Part shown: one piece after another, positions 26,310 through 39,072 of the stretch
How positions within the stretch are numbered: the first letter of the stretch is position 1
Layout: each line of letters begins with the position of its first letter
Position numbers and translations under genes: made by a program
Source: Sipunculus nudus
Taxonomy: Eukaryota; Annelida; Sipuncula; Golfingiida; Sipunculidae
Direction: 5' to 3'
Assembly (NCBI GenBank): GCA_026874595.1
Contig: CM049318.1
Coordinates: 25,508,956-25,572,955 of the forward strand
Length of the DNA stretch: 64,000 nt
The notes under the pieces: generated by a model
Database searches by the model: none
Told to the model about the DNA's origin: nothing
The model's input: the letters and a program-made list of their open reading frames with translations, nothing else

Positions 26310-26480
26310 AGTAGATGATCTGGATTCAGTTATGTCATCAATGAATATTCACAAATATAGAGTAACTTATGCATGATTGAACCCGAAAATTTAGGCCAAA
26401 CAAGTGAATGCAAACACAGGTTGGGGACCATCCCATTGTAATTAAAGAGACCCCCATATGGTGGAGGCTTCCATTGCTTA
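26310..26480. repeat. Dispersed repeat, copy 2 (partner at 5.54 kb)
   Basis: It shares GATCTGGATTCA, CTTATGCATGATTGAACC, GAATGCAAACACAGGTTGGG and ATGGTGGAGGCTTCCATT with 5540-5700. Confidence 0.65.
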
Positions 26481-26829
26481 AAACGTAGATTTCTATTTAA
26501 TTCAGCGAAGGATACCAGAACTGCAAAAAGGTCATCTCTATGGCTTGGATTTGAAATGTTGACATTACAAGCTGGCAAATTCTATAATTCACAGCACCTG
26601 TTTATTTGTCAGCACCAGTTGGTGTGGTTAAATACATTACAATATGTGACAATTTCAATATGGGCTTTCAGATAAATCTGCTCTCTTCTGCATATAAACA
26701 AATACCTGTCTGCACTGACAGGATTTGCTATTTTTTGTTGTTGTAATGCTGTTTGTGAATATATATACATAAATCCTGTCACTGACAGAAAGCCATTAGC
26801 TGCAGGCACTGACAGCTGACAAAGCACAA

Positions 26830-28700
26830 AGTGACAAAGCTTATTGATTTATGCATGTGTCAAACATGTTTAACATGTAGACTAATAGGCACATCCTCCC
26901 TAGACCCACCTGACAATGAATTTCACAAAATATGCAGTTATTCTTCAAACAACAAATGATCAATATTAAAAGTGTCTGTGCATATTATATAAAATAAAGA
27001 GCTCAAATGCCACCAATGCTCATAGAAATTCTCTTAAAATTTTTCAAAATTTTAGAAATAAAGGTTACATAATATATAGATAAGATATAGTTGAACATTA
27101 TTCATTGTGCTATATGGATTAAAATAGAAAAGCTTACTGTGTTAATTGGCCTTATTTAGATACTGCGATATTCAGGCAATTTGGTGTTAAGAAAGAAAGT
27201 GTACAAAGTATCATTATGATTTCATCAGGATTAAGTGTTCAAATCTTTTGGTCCTACTATAATTTGCAAATTTGGGCATGGTAAGAAAATGCGTTATTCA
27301 ATACTAAAGACACCTGATACACATCCAATTGCCACAAACTCTCTCTCTGCACTGCCTCAATATTGTCATAGGGAGTAATTTTGTGATCAATCTAAGTACT
27401 CTTATTGAACCTTGACAGGTAAACTTCTAGCAGTTTCCATAAACTATTTCATGGGGGCTGTCATTTTGATGACAGACTAAAACCTGGATGTTCCAGGCTG
27501 GGTGACAGTCAAACAACAGACATCAGACAACAAAATTTAAACAAGGGACCTATGGGCCACGACGCTCAGCTGTTATATATGATAAAAAAATATTATTTAG
27601 AAATGAGGCACATGCTGGTTTTGTGTGGTAATTTATATAAGCTGTATTATGAGTTGTTGTTGTTTAGCTTATGTATGATTTTGATAGTACCTTTGGAGAC
27701 AGGGAAGAGGATTGATTTCATTTATTTTATTAACAAATGGAGTACTATTGTCACACAGATTTTGACTTGTCCATATAACTTATAAGCAGAACATATAATA
27801 TAAGAGTTTAACTATTTATTAAAAAAAATTACAAATATTGTCCCAAATATAATTTTTATTAAAAATAATAAGAGAATCATATGATTTTTTAAAATGAAAT
27901 ATAACTGATATGATTATTAAAATAATATTAAAGAATATATTCATGAATGCACTCATGAATACATTTTGAAAGTATTTGCACGAGTATTCATATACTTTCA
28001 TTTTTACCTGAATTCCCATTCTTTATGCAAGAAATTTTATAATGGAGTATATAATCATATTCGTATTTAAATACAATTACAAAGTATTCGCACCATGTCT
28101 GGTATTTATTCAGTTTTCACCAAACAATGATGTTGAGAATCCAGAATATACAAAATTCACACATTTAAATAATGATCATAAGTACCTGGTTTTATGGCTT
28201 TTATTTATATTAAAAAATAACTGTAAAAAATTCATTTTGGACTAATTTCACATCAATGTACACACACAGTAGGAATCTAGATTAATATTATCAACTGCTT
28301 CTTTGTCTATCATTAATTTCCTTCATATGATCCCTAATGATTAGTAATGAATAATATGATTTACTTCTTTATCATTAAAATTGAACTGAAAAATGCCATA
28401 GGTGACTGCATGGTGTTATATGGAATATGTGACATTCTACCCATTGATACAAGATTCTTATATCATCAGTAACTGCAAGTTAATTTCCTGTTATTATAAA
28501 CTAACAAATTCCTTTTCTATTTTTCTTTAATTTGTTATTAAAAACCAATAAAAATTTATTAATTTATTGTTTATTGTTATGTTGTTGGTTAAAACTACTA
28601 GATGAGTTAGGTTGGACACCTGGATCAACTGTGGCTGGCCATAAGCTGCCTGGATTCCTGTATGCCTCGCCTCAAGCGTGCATAATTTGATGAAAGGTCA
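26830..28700. other. Intergenic or upstream AT-rich DNA, no gene seen
   Basis: Very AT-rich sequence upstream of the GALNT start. The only recognisable item is the short motif GGGCCACGACGCTCAGCTG at about 27555, which recurs near 12390 and 57425. Open frames here are short and rich in Ile, Phe, Tyr and Lys, as AT-rich DNA gives by chance. Confidence 0.5.
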
Positions 28701-28739
28701 ACAAGGTCAACATACAGGTGACTCAAGAGGGGCTGGAGA

Positions 28740-30185
28740 GAGCCAAAGTCTGACAGGGTCTCATAAAAAACATTAATAAAAGCTACAATTTTTGGCCAAT
28801 TTCTTTCAGCTTTCTAAACTAAAAAGCTGAAATCCTTATGTAGGCATGATATTAAAATTATATCAACAGTGCTCACGGGAAACAAACGTGCCATGGTCAC
28901 AGTTGGGCAAAATTTAAGGTACTAATTTTATATTTATACTAATAACTTATAAAATTTGAAAAAATCAGAACTAATTTTGGGTATTCAATTGAATCTTGAT
29001 TAAAAAATGTTACATCCCTGACAAAAAAATCTCTAGCTTCAGCAATGCCCTTGTTAAGGGAGTAAATATATTTCTTGATTTTTTACAAAGTGCATTATGT
29101 TTGGGCCCATAACTTAAAACAATTAGGCAATACTGACATCATTCTGGCATGTGCATAGAGAATGAAAAATATGTATATTATTTATGATTAAAGTCAGATC
29201 AGTGGTTTTGATATTAGGTAGTCTTGAAGTGTAACAATGGGTTTTTAATTGAAAAATGAAGTTTTTCATTAATATCTCAAAGGTATTAAGTCCTAGTGAC
29301 CAAATTCTTGGCATGGTAGGGGATTTTGGAGACATCTAACTGTATGCCGAATTTAAGGAACTTAGAGCTGAAGCTGGGGAGCCGAGCTCTTGCAAACTGC
29401 ATGATACTAGCTTGATGTAAAAAATATGTTACATGGTGCTTGAAAACTTGATTAAAATCTACAGTTTTTGATCAACTGGTTTCAAATTTTTGGTGTTCAC
29501 AGTTGAAATGCTAACAAAAACATGCTGTGAAAATTAAATCCACAGTACTTACAGGAAAAAAACGTGCCATGGTCAAAGTTGGGCAAAATTTAAGGTACCA
29601 ATTTTTTATTTTTATTAATATTTTAAAAAATTTAAAAGATTTTCATCTAATTTTGGGTATACAATTTAATTTTGATTAATTAAAGTTATATTACTGGAAA
29701 AAAGGTCCATAGCTTTAACATTTTTCGTGTTAAGTGATCAAATATCTTACTTGATTTTTTACAAAATGCATTATGTTTGGGCCCATAACTTTTTTAAATT
29801 AAATAATACAGACATAATTTCTGGCATGTACATAGTAACTATATAGAGGAATATTTATGGTAAATATGAGGAAAAACAGATGAGTGGTTTTGATATAAGG
29901 CAGTCCTGAAGTGTGAAAATAGGTTTTTAATTTAAAATTGAGGTTTTTCCTTAATTTCTCAAAGGAACGAAGTTGCAAAGACCCAGTTTTTGGCTTGGTA
30001 GGAGATCTTGGGGACATCTAACATTATGCCGAATTTTGGATTCCTAGGTCATACGGTTTCAAAACGTGCCACATCTACGGACGGACGGACGGACGGACGG
30101 ACGGACGGACGGACGGACAGACGGACGGACGACGGACAATGGACCACGACTATAGCTCAGATGACTTATAGTCAGCTGAGCTAAA
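28740..30185 (+). repeat. 684-bp tandem dimer ending in the shared hairpin tail
   Basis: Two diverged units align with an offset of about 684 bp: both contain AACGTGCCATGGTCA, AGTTGGGCAAAATTTAAGGT, TGCATTATGTTTGGGCCCAT and TCTGGCATGTRCATAG. The second unit runs into a clean (GGAC)n tract (30072-30130), GACGGACAATGG and a hairpin at 30153-30183 that is almost the same as the tail of the unrelated satellite at 15692. Each unit holds a minus-strand open frame of about 70 codons that aligns with the other. Confidence 0.85.
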
Positions 30186-30189
30186 AAGC

Positions 30190-33100
30190 AAACAAAGAAA
30201 GAGATCTTCAGACATTTTGGATTATTGGGTCTATATTTTGATCATTGAAGAAGTGAGTTCTAGTGAGTTCACCATGGATAAAAAATACATGGGCCGATGG
30301 ATAATTATAATCAATAATAAATCATGCAGGGATGGGGTAATAGTAATATGTAATAGAACAAGACAGGTTTTCAAACTAACAGTAAAAGTAGTAGACAAGA
30401 AATTTTAACCTGTTATAGTGATAGGGCTGAAAGTAATAGAATAATAGCTATTACTTTAACTATTACAATCCTTGACCATAAACAGGTTAGGAATGGAGCA
30501 TTTATTTGATTATACTGGAACACAGGAGAAGTTTAAAGTTGTAGAGGGATCAGTTAATGCTAAATGCTGTCATGGTCCAGTGGGGACTGGGCATCAGGCA
30601 TTGGCTTGAGGTGATAAATATAAGATAAAGCATGGGCTTGTTTGCAGATCCATTAGCTCGGCTTGGTCAGTATGCATTGTGCTTGGTCAGGGTGCTAAGT
30701 TATGCAGGGCTGGTCAGTGATGCTGCTGCAACACTGCTAACATTTGAGTACTTCAGATAAAGATAGTCTGATAGTTACAACCTCTGATGAGTTAATTTGT
30801 GGTCCCCCAGACAGTGAATAAGGACCTGTTTGTACTCATCAGTATTAGATTCAAAGTACTATGGCTTATACAAATCTTGATAAGTGTGTTTGAAGGTCTA
30901 ATGTATATCACATGCAATAAACACCTGCTCAAGATAAATTAAAATGGACTAATAAATCGAGATGTAATAAACTGGTGGTAGACATGACTTTTGTGTTTTG
31001 ATGAACAGGTTTAATTTAATAGCTACAAGCACGGTGGACTATGTGCACATTGTATATGCTATAATTAAATGATATACACATATATTTGTTTTTATTACAG
31101 GGTTTGTGTTGTGTTAAATACTGATAGTAAGAAGTGATAATATTTAATTACACTAAATTGCACCAAACATTACTGTTATATTTTTGTGTTTCATGATTAT
31201 TCAAGCCTTACTTCATTTTCACTCTAAAACTGTGCTTAACATGAAGGTTTTTTTTAAATTATGTTAAATATTGTCTGAAATGTATAATTAAATGTTAAAG
31301 ATAAGTTTAATTGGCCGTGGGGAATATGAACTTACTAGAACTGGGTTTATGTTGGACTGATTGTGAACATGCTGAAAATAAAGCTAAACTTAGCGGAATT
31401 GTGAAGCTATATAATCATGACATATATATTAGCCAATACGTAGGCCTATAATTATTTTATCAGTTGACATGTTGTACACGTCTTCTTATGGTCAGAATGT
31501 TCAGACTCCTAAACAACTGATTATTTCTGATTATAGGTTGGTTGAGGTCAACCAATTTTACTGATGACTATACATGAAATTACAACCAATTCTCAACATT
31601 ACATGCATCTCATATGAAAACAACATGTATATATATACTGCTAAATTTTCATGTTCACAAACAAGAAAACTTCAGTCTGCAGACAAATTTCAGCATTTAA
31701 GATATGTACAAAATCTATAGTTTGGATTTTCACTCCTGAACTTTGTGAAATTTGCATGACCAGATCATATGGGACCAATTTGACTGGGGATTCACTGAAC
31801 TTGCTGAAGATGAGATTTGTATGAAAAGGGCAGTAATCTCTCCAAATTACATTGGTTAACTGACCACAAAGACCTGGAAAGCCCTTTCAGGGTTTATCAG
31901 TCAAAACTCAATAGTCAAACTCATGGTACACTTTGTTTGTCACTCTTCCACTCTGATCAAGCACTTCAAAAAGACAGAAGCTGCAGTCAGTTCAAATGAC
32001 AAAAAAAGTATGTGGACAATAATCTGATTAGAGATGACAGTGATACAGAAATCATGAATTACTAAAAGGAAGCAAACGATGAATTATGAAATCAGCAGAT
32101 TTCAATGTGTGGTCATTGTAAGGGATATATCCAGGTACAACACACAGGGTGCATGTCAGTCACTCATATAAGCACAAGATGGTTTGATTAACATTTTAAT
32201 CAGCCAGACACACATTCGGATGAGCACATCACATGGCCGGAGATCACCAGAGAGTGGTCCTCAGTTGGCCGCTTAGCACCATAACAAATGGGGCGCTTAT
32301 GTTAATATGAATTTAATGACAGTCATGGGCTCCAAATTATCAAGAGATCCATGAACAAGCTGCACTGATAGGAAAGGGCACAGCAGCAAGGCCAGTGGAC
32401 ACAGCAGTGAACGTTCTTGGCACGAAGCAAGATGCTGCTAAAGATATTATCATGCAAATCAGGAGCATGTAATTACACAAGTACTAAATGCTACTGGAAG
32501 TTTGACGACAAGCCTGGGTAATACAGTGGGTATCTCTCATCACTTAATTCGAAAGCCAAATTATTCCTTCACGAACTGTGGAAACAAAACGTAGATTGGG
32601 ATAAGTGACTTTCAAATCACTTATGCTAACACTGTAATTAGTGAAAAACGGTGACCTAATTATTGTTCTGATGTCACTGCAATATCACCTGAAAAGTTGT
32701 TGCCATATAATTGATGCACTAATATTTTACGTTGGCATCACACCTCTGAGGCATATTCTGTAATAGTGTATACATTACATGTCATATATATCAAACAATG
32801 CTGCCCCCTTGAAGTAATTTTATTAACCAAACCTCTAAAATATAAAGTACATTCTACAATCGCTCTGAATTAAACGATGTATAAATAAGACAAAAACAAT
32901 AATACACCAATTTAGTTTAGTGCTTAGTACTGGGGCTCTATAAAATGAGAACTGTCACGTGATCTGACATAACAATTTCACAATTAATTATGATTTGATT
33001 GGAGTAGAGCTCATCCAACATACAAGTCTAAACACGTTTAATTCCATCCACATTTTTGTGATACTTAACACTTAACGATCTTTTATATTTCATAGAGTCT

Positions 33101-33360
33101 CCAAGATGTCCTTCCCTGAACACCCTGTTTGCCCCTGTATATCCAAAGTCCCCGCCCATGTTTATTTTGTCAAGTGCCCAAAACGAACCGGGAGTCCATC
33201 GGCATCACACAAACCGAGAAATCACGAACTGGAATGGGGCAAGGGCACCAATCTACACATATATTGCGGTTTAATAAACAGATAACCATTGATATGCCAT
33301 GGTGTGGACGGTTTGTTTAATCACCATGTTAATATGGGGATATTTAATTTGTTTGAGAGT
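30190..33360. other. No gene seen; possible conserved-type noncoding DNA around 32.2-32.7 kb
   Basis: No splice-bounded exon or repeat was recognised. The 32220-32680 part has a more balanced composition and several TAATTA cores, and could be regulatory, but nothing in the sequence proves it. Confidence 0.35.
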
Positions 33361-33368
33361 GTACTGAC

Positions 33369-33484
33369 CAGATCCGCTTGCTGAGAGAGTCGTCCGCCGC
33401 TTTGGGGATCACCTGTGACAAGGCCTTCCTGGTGACGTAGCAACTGTACACTTCCGGGATCCCGTCACCTGCCCTGCGCGACAT
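33369..33484 (-). CDS. Probable internal coding exon, gene unknown
   Basis: A GC-rich 116-bp block in AT-rich DNA has a good acceptor (TTATCATTTTCCCGTCAG) and a donor GTCAGT on the minus strand. Only one frame is open; it reads MSRRAGDGIPEVYSCYVTRK then ALSQVIPKAADDSLSKRI, enters in phase 0 and leaves in phase 2. I do not recognise the family. It lies 9.6 kb upstream of the GALNT start on the same strand; a splice to ATATTTGAG near 23752 would keep frame with GALNT, giving an extended cytosolic tail, but that is speculative. It may equally belong to another gene. On the plus strand a shorter frame ends at a stop. Confidence 0.5.
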
Positions 33485-33489
33485 CTGAC

Positions 33490-34580
33490 GGGAAAATGAT
33501 AAACTGACAGGGTAGCAACTGCCATCTGTTCACTATTAATGGTACTAATGTAAACGCATTCCATCGATTTCTGAAATCTTGTATGTTATCACGAACTGTA
33601 TACCTAGTGAAACTATACTGGTGTGTTTTTATTTCTTAAAACCATAGCCAAGGTTTCGGCAGTTAATAATTTATTATCCAACTTGAAGAAAATTAATCTT
33701 AACTGAATTTGTTTGCCCAACAAATGGAACTACAATGTAAACAAATTTTTATTCAGATACAGATAAGTAAAGATATATGATAAAATGTGTTGGTCAGAAA
33801 TGTGACATTTTCCCTCACAATAGTTATCTCAAGCAGTGAACAGATTTGTTTTCCTAAATAATATTTCTATGCCATGTTTTTTGATTAAAAAAACTATAAT
33901 TTTGAAAGTTTTTGGTTTCGAAGTGGTAAATATTAATTATTATATTTCTTGTAAGATATCCATCGTTTATAATGTAAGAACGAAGCTCTAAATAATGCTA
34001 GTGATGAGGGGAACCATGTGGTATCGTACAAACGTGTATCTGAACAGGATAGGCAGACCAGGTGTAACAATGGAAATACAAACCCTTTGTTCAAAGGTGC
34101 AAGACCCCCGCAAGGGAGCGTATTTGAGAAGACATTTTAATAAGATTAGTCAAGATTGTGAAAATAAATTAGGACACTGTTTCTTTATTGTTTATTAAAT
34201 TGAAGAAACTCGTTAGTTGGTATGTCAGCCTAAATCTAATCCATTCTATCCAGCTGTCATTGAAACAAGCATTCATGTGGTTGATTAAAACAAATAGGTC
34301 TACTATATAAATATATATATTTAATATATATATATATGTGTGTGTGTGTGTTTATGGATCTATATAAGGTTTTAGATACACAGTAAATAATAATTGTCTA
34401 AACGGTGAACATTTTCTTCTAACTGTCAACATTCTATTGGGGAATCCATTTGGAAAGTAACGAAACTGGAATATATGTTCAGCGACACATAAGTGTGTTG
34501 CAGTTTGTGGCTTTTATAAATGCCTCGTCTAAGATCCATACCAAGATAGAATATAGATCAAGCAAACCGAGCACAGGATA
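33490..34580. other. No gene seen
   Basis: AT-rich sequence with a short (TA)n/(GT)n tract near 34310-34350. The open frame at 33995-34198 has no recognisable motif, splice context or composition shift, so I do not call it. Confidence 0.4.
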
Positions 34581-34585
34581 CAGTC

Positions 34586-34587
<2 letters not shown>

Positions 34588-34636
<49 letters not shown>
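34588..34636. repeat. (TA)n microsatellite
   Basis: About 48 bp of uninterrupted TA repeat. Confidence 0.95.
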
Positions 34637-34638
<2 letters not shown>

Positions 34639-34958
34639 TTCCCACCACAGTATAATGCCATCTACAGGCGATGATTGAAACTAAGTGTGCGGGTAAATTT
34701 TAAAACGATAAGAATAGGTCATATTTTATTGTTATATCTTAAACGACAAAAGGGAAAATTATATCTTATACTGGTAGGTGAGCTTCCTGGTGCGGTCTCT
34801 TGCGTGAACCTTAATTAATTTAACATAAGCCACAATGCTAGTTACACGAAGTGACGTTAGTGCGCATTCTCGTTAAATGATCTGGCTTTATTACAATATC
34901 ACGAGACTGCACAGCTCGTGTGAGAAAACGTTCTCTAGGAAAATGACTGTTAAGATCA

Positions 34959-35317
34959 TTAAGGCCAAAAAAATAAAAGGTATGGTTCTTAGGCACCACC
35001 CGCGTCAATTTTAAACCATCGCATAATAAAATTTATTTTGATTTTCAGTAGGAACCTACCAATGTTGAGCTCCAGCCGCTCGGGCATTTTTTTTAAAGAA
35101 GATAAAATTATATTTATTTTTGTATAAACATTTCCTTTGTTTTTTAGTGCTTTTACTTATTTAGCAAAATTAATATGTTATTATCATGCTTCTCCCTTAT
35201 CATTCGACATTTTTATCGAAAGATACAAACAAAAAATTTAAAATAAAATAAAACGCCCCCCCGCATTGATTTATGAAAAAAAAGACCTTAGAACCAGACC
35301 TTATTTTTTTGGCCTAA
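34959..35317 (+). mobile_element. MITE family copy B (full length, with terminal inverted repeats)
   Basis: A 359-bp element starts TTAAGGCCAAAAAAATAAAA and GGTATGGTTCTTAGGC, and ends with the inverse, CTTAGAACCAGACC then TTATTTTTTTGGCCTAA. The imperfect terminal inverted repeats are about 35 bp. The interior is AT-rich with GAGCTCCAGCCGCTCGGGC near the left and TTATTATCATGCTTCTCCCT near the middle. No transposase is encoded. The same family appears at 12103, 41384, 45296 and 53809. Confidence 0.88.
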
Positions 35318-35399
35318 GAGAACTCGTTTGTACAATACATCATGTAAAATGAATACGTAAACGATACGATTTTTCATTTTTTTGTTCCGGAAAAAAAGA

Positions 35400-35512
35400 G
35401 TGCACATATAATTTATACAGTGATACACATAGCACAGTACGCATAGCACAGTCAACGTAGCACAGTATACACATAGCACAGTATACACATAGCACAGTAT
35501 ACAGATAGGATT
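35400..35512. repeat. 16-bp tandem repeat
   Basis: About five units of ACATAGCACAGTATAC, the first ones diverged (ACGCATAGCACAGTCA). It lies just right of MITE copy B. Confidence 0.85.
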
Positions 35513-35710
35513 AGGCAGTTCTTTTTCAATTCGTCATCCAATTTGCATCCAGTATTCTACAGGAGTGTACATTACACATTAAAGGTAAGCCATGAATTTA
35601 AGGATGTCGAAAAAGAAGTACGTTCTCTGAAAAAAATATTTCCTATATACAAATGAGCAAAATGCACATTACAAAAATGAGTGTAAAATAAAATGTAATC
35701 ATCACTTCTG

Positions 35711-35711
35711 G

Positions 35712-35770
<59 letters not shown>
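35711..35770. repeat. (TA)n then (AC)n compound microsatellite
   Basis: About 50 bp of TA followed by five AC units. Confidence 0.95.
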
Positions 35771-35771
<1 letters not shown>

Positions 35772-36305
35772 TTTAAAAATACCTATATTGAGCCATACTA
35801 CTACATTAAATATACTATATACATGGAATCGGATGCTTATATATAATTTGAGATGCAATTAAAATTAAAATAAAAAAGGTCGCATTCAATAATGTCTAGT
35901 TGTGATTAGTGAAAACTTCAATCAGAGCTTTTCTACTGTTGAACTTGAGTAGATGAAGATTTTATGATTATTGACGGCACCCAGTCTTGCATCTTGAAAA
36001 AGAGTTGTGCACATTAACCCCGTAACACGTAGAAATATATAGGGTTATTAGGTTTAACGCGTGCTTAAGGAGAGCCTGGGGCGGCGGTTTTAATTAAACC
36101 AGGCTAACAAGAGCGGCTCCATGAGAAAAACATCTTCGAACAGTAGGTTTAACGAAAATATATAGATGGCGCCATCAGCCTATATATGAACAGGTAAGTT
36201 GTATTTCCATAAAATGTCCACTACAGGAGATGTAGAAATTAAGTAAATTTAATGCAAGGGGGACATTGACAATTCGCGAAAAACAGGGGGAGTAAATCAG
36301 ATCTC

Positions 36306-39072
36306 TGAGGTACCCACTACATGAGATAATCTAAGGTACCCACTAAATGAGGTAAACCTATAAGGTACCCTCTACATGAGGTAAACCTAAGGTACCCACT
36401 TCAAGAGGCAAACCTATAATGTACTCACTACATGAGGTAAACCTATAAGGTACTCACTACATGAGGTAACACTATAAGGTACCCACTACATGAGGTAAAC
36501 ATAAGATACCCACCACATGAGGTAACCCTAAGGTACCCACTACATGAGGTAAACCTATAAGGTACTCACTACATGAGGTAAACCTATAAGGTACTCACTA
36601 CATGAGGTAAACCTATAAGGTACCCACTACATGAGGTAAACCTATAAGGTACTCACTACATGAGGTAAACCTATAAGGTACTCATTACACGAGGTAAACC
36701 TATAAGGTACTCACTACATGAGGTAAACCTATAAGGTACCCACTACATGAGGTAAACCTATAAGGTACTCACTACATGAGGTAAACCTAAGGTATTCACT
36801 ACGTGAGGCAAACCTATAAGGTACTCATTACACGAGGTAAACCTATAAGGTACTCACTACATGAGGTAAACCTATAAGGTACTCACTACATGAGGTAAAC
36901 CTATAAGGTACTCACTACATGAGGTAAACCTAAGGTATTCACTACGTGAGGCAAACCTATAAGGTACCCACTACATGAGGTAAACCTATAAGGTACTCAC
37001 TACATGAGGTAAACCTATAAGGTACTCATTACACGAGGTAAACCTATAAGGTACTCACTACATGAGGTAAACCTATAAGGTACCCACTACATGAGGTAAA
37101 CCTATAAGGTACTCACTACATGAGGTAAACCTAAGGTATTCACTACGTGAGGCAAACCTATAAGGTACTCATTACACGAGGTAAACCTATAAGGTACTCA
37201 CTACATGAGGTAAACCTATAAGGTACTCACTACATGAGGTAAACCTATAAGGTACTCACTACATGAGGTAAACCTAAGGTACCCACTACGGGAGGCAAAC
37301 CTATAAGGTACCCACTACATAAGGCAAACCTAAGGTACCCACTACATGAGATAAACCTAAGGTACCAACTACATGAGGTAAACCTATAAGGTACTCACTA
37401 CATGAGGTAAACCTAAGGTATTCACTACATGAGGTAAACCTATAAGGTACTCACTACATGAGATAAACCTATAAGGTACTCACTACATGAGGTAAACCTA
37501 AGGTATTCACTACGTGAGGCAAACCTATAAGGTACCCACTACATGAGGTAAACCTATAAGGTACTCACTACATGAGGTAAACCTATAAGGTACTCATTAC
37601 ATGTGGTAAACCTATAAGGTACTCACTACATGAGGTAAACCTAAGGTATTCACTACATGAGGTAAACCTATAAGGTACCCACTACATGAGATAAACCTAA
37701 GGTACCAACTACATGAGGTAAACCTATAAGGTACCCACTACATGAGGTAAACCTATAAGGTACTCACTACATGAGGTAAACCTAAGGTATTCACTACGTG
37801 AGGTAAACCTATAAGGTACCCACTACATGAGGTAAACCTATAAGGTACTCACTACATGAGGTAAACCTATAAGGTACTCACTACATGTGGTAAACCTATA
37901 AGGTACTCACTACATGAGGTAAACCTAAGGTATTCACTACATGAGGTAAACCTATAAGGTACCCACTACATGAGATAAACCTAAGGTACCAACTACATGA
38001 GGTAAACCTATAAGGTACCCACTACATGAGATAAACCTAAGGTACCAACTACATGAGGTAAACCTATAAGGTACTCACTACATGAGGTAAACCTATAAGG
38101 TACTCACTACATGAGGTAAACCTAAGGTATTCACTACGTGAGGCAAACCTATAAGGTACCCACTACATGAGGTAAACCTATAAGGTACTCACTACATGAG
38201 GTAAACCTATAAGGTACTCATTACACGAGGTAAACCTATAAGGTACTCACTACATGAGGTAAACCTATAAGGTACCCACTACATGAGGTAAACCTATAAG
38301 GTACTCACTACATGAGGTAAACCTAAGGTATTCACTACGTGAGGCAAACCTATAAGGTACTCATTACACGAGGTAAACCTATAAGGTACTCACTACATGA
38401 GGTAAACCTATAAGGTACTCACTACATGAGGTAAACCTATAAGGTACTCACTACATGAGGCAAACCTAAGGTACCCACTACGGGAGGCAAACCTATAAGG
38501 TACCCACTACATAAGGCAAACCTAAGGTACCCACTACATGAGATAAACCTAAGGTACCAACTACATGAGGTAAGCCTAAGGTACCCACTACATGAGGTAA
38601 ACCTATAAGGTACTCACTACATGAGGTAAACTTAAGGTGACCACTACATGAGGCAAACCTAAGGTACCCACTACATGAGGCAAAACTAAGGTACCCACTA
38701 CATGAGATAAACATAGGGTACCCACTACATGAGGCAGCTTAAGATAACCACTACAAACCTAAGGTACCCACTACATGATGTAAACCTAAGGTACCCACTA
38801 CATGAGGTAAACCTAACAGGTACCCACTACATGAGGTAAACCTAAGGTACCTTCTACATTAGGCAAACCTAAGGTACCCACTACATGAGATAAACATAAG
38901 GTACCCACTACTTGAGGCAGCTTAAGATAACCACTACATGAGATAAACATAGGGTACCCACTACATGAGGCAGCTTAAGTTACCCACTACATGAGGCAAA
39001 CCTAAGGTACCCACTACATGCGGTAAACCTAAGGTACCCACTACATGAGGTAAACCTATTAGGTACCCACTG
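36306..39072. repeat. 2.8 kb minisatellite of 27- and 29-bp units with higher-order structure
   Basis: Roughly 95 units of GGTACYCACTACATGAGGTA followed by AACCTATAA or, two bases shorter, AACCTAA. Variant units (TTCACTACGTGAGGC, CATTACACGAGG, CCACTACGGGAGGC, CAACTACATGAGG) recur in the same order. A run beginning CCCACTACGGGAGGCAAACC at about 37281 reappears at about 38473, 1.19 kb later. Many units contain a KpnI site (GGTACC). There are no unique spacers and no protein-coding signal. Confidence 0.97.

Noticed and set aside
36306-39072. CRISPR-like regular array
   Set aside because: Units are directly adjacent with no unique spacers, the host is an animal, and there are no cas genes. It is a minisatellite.
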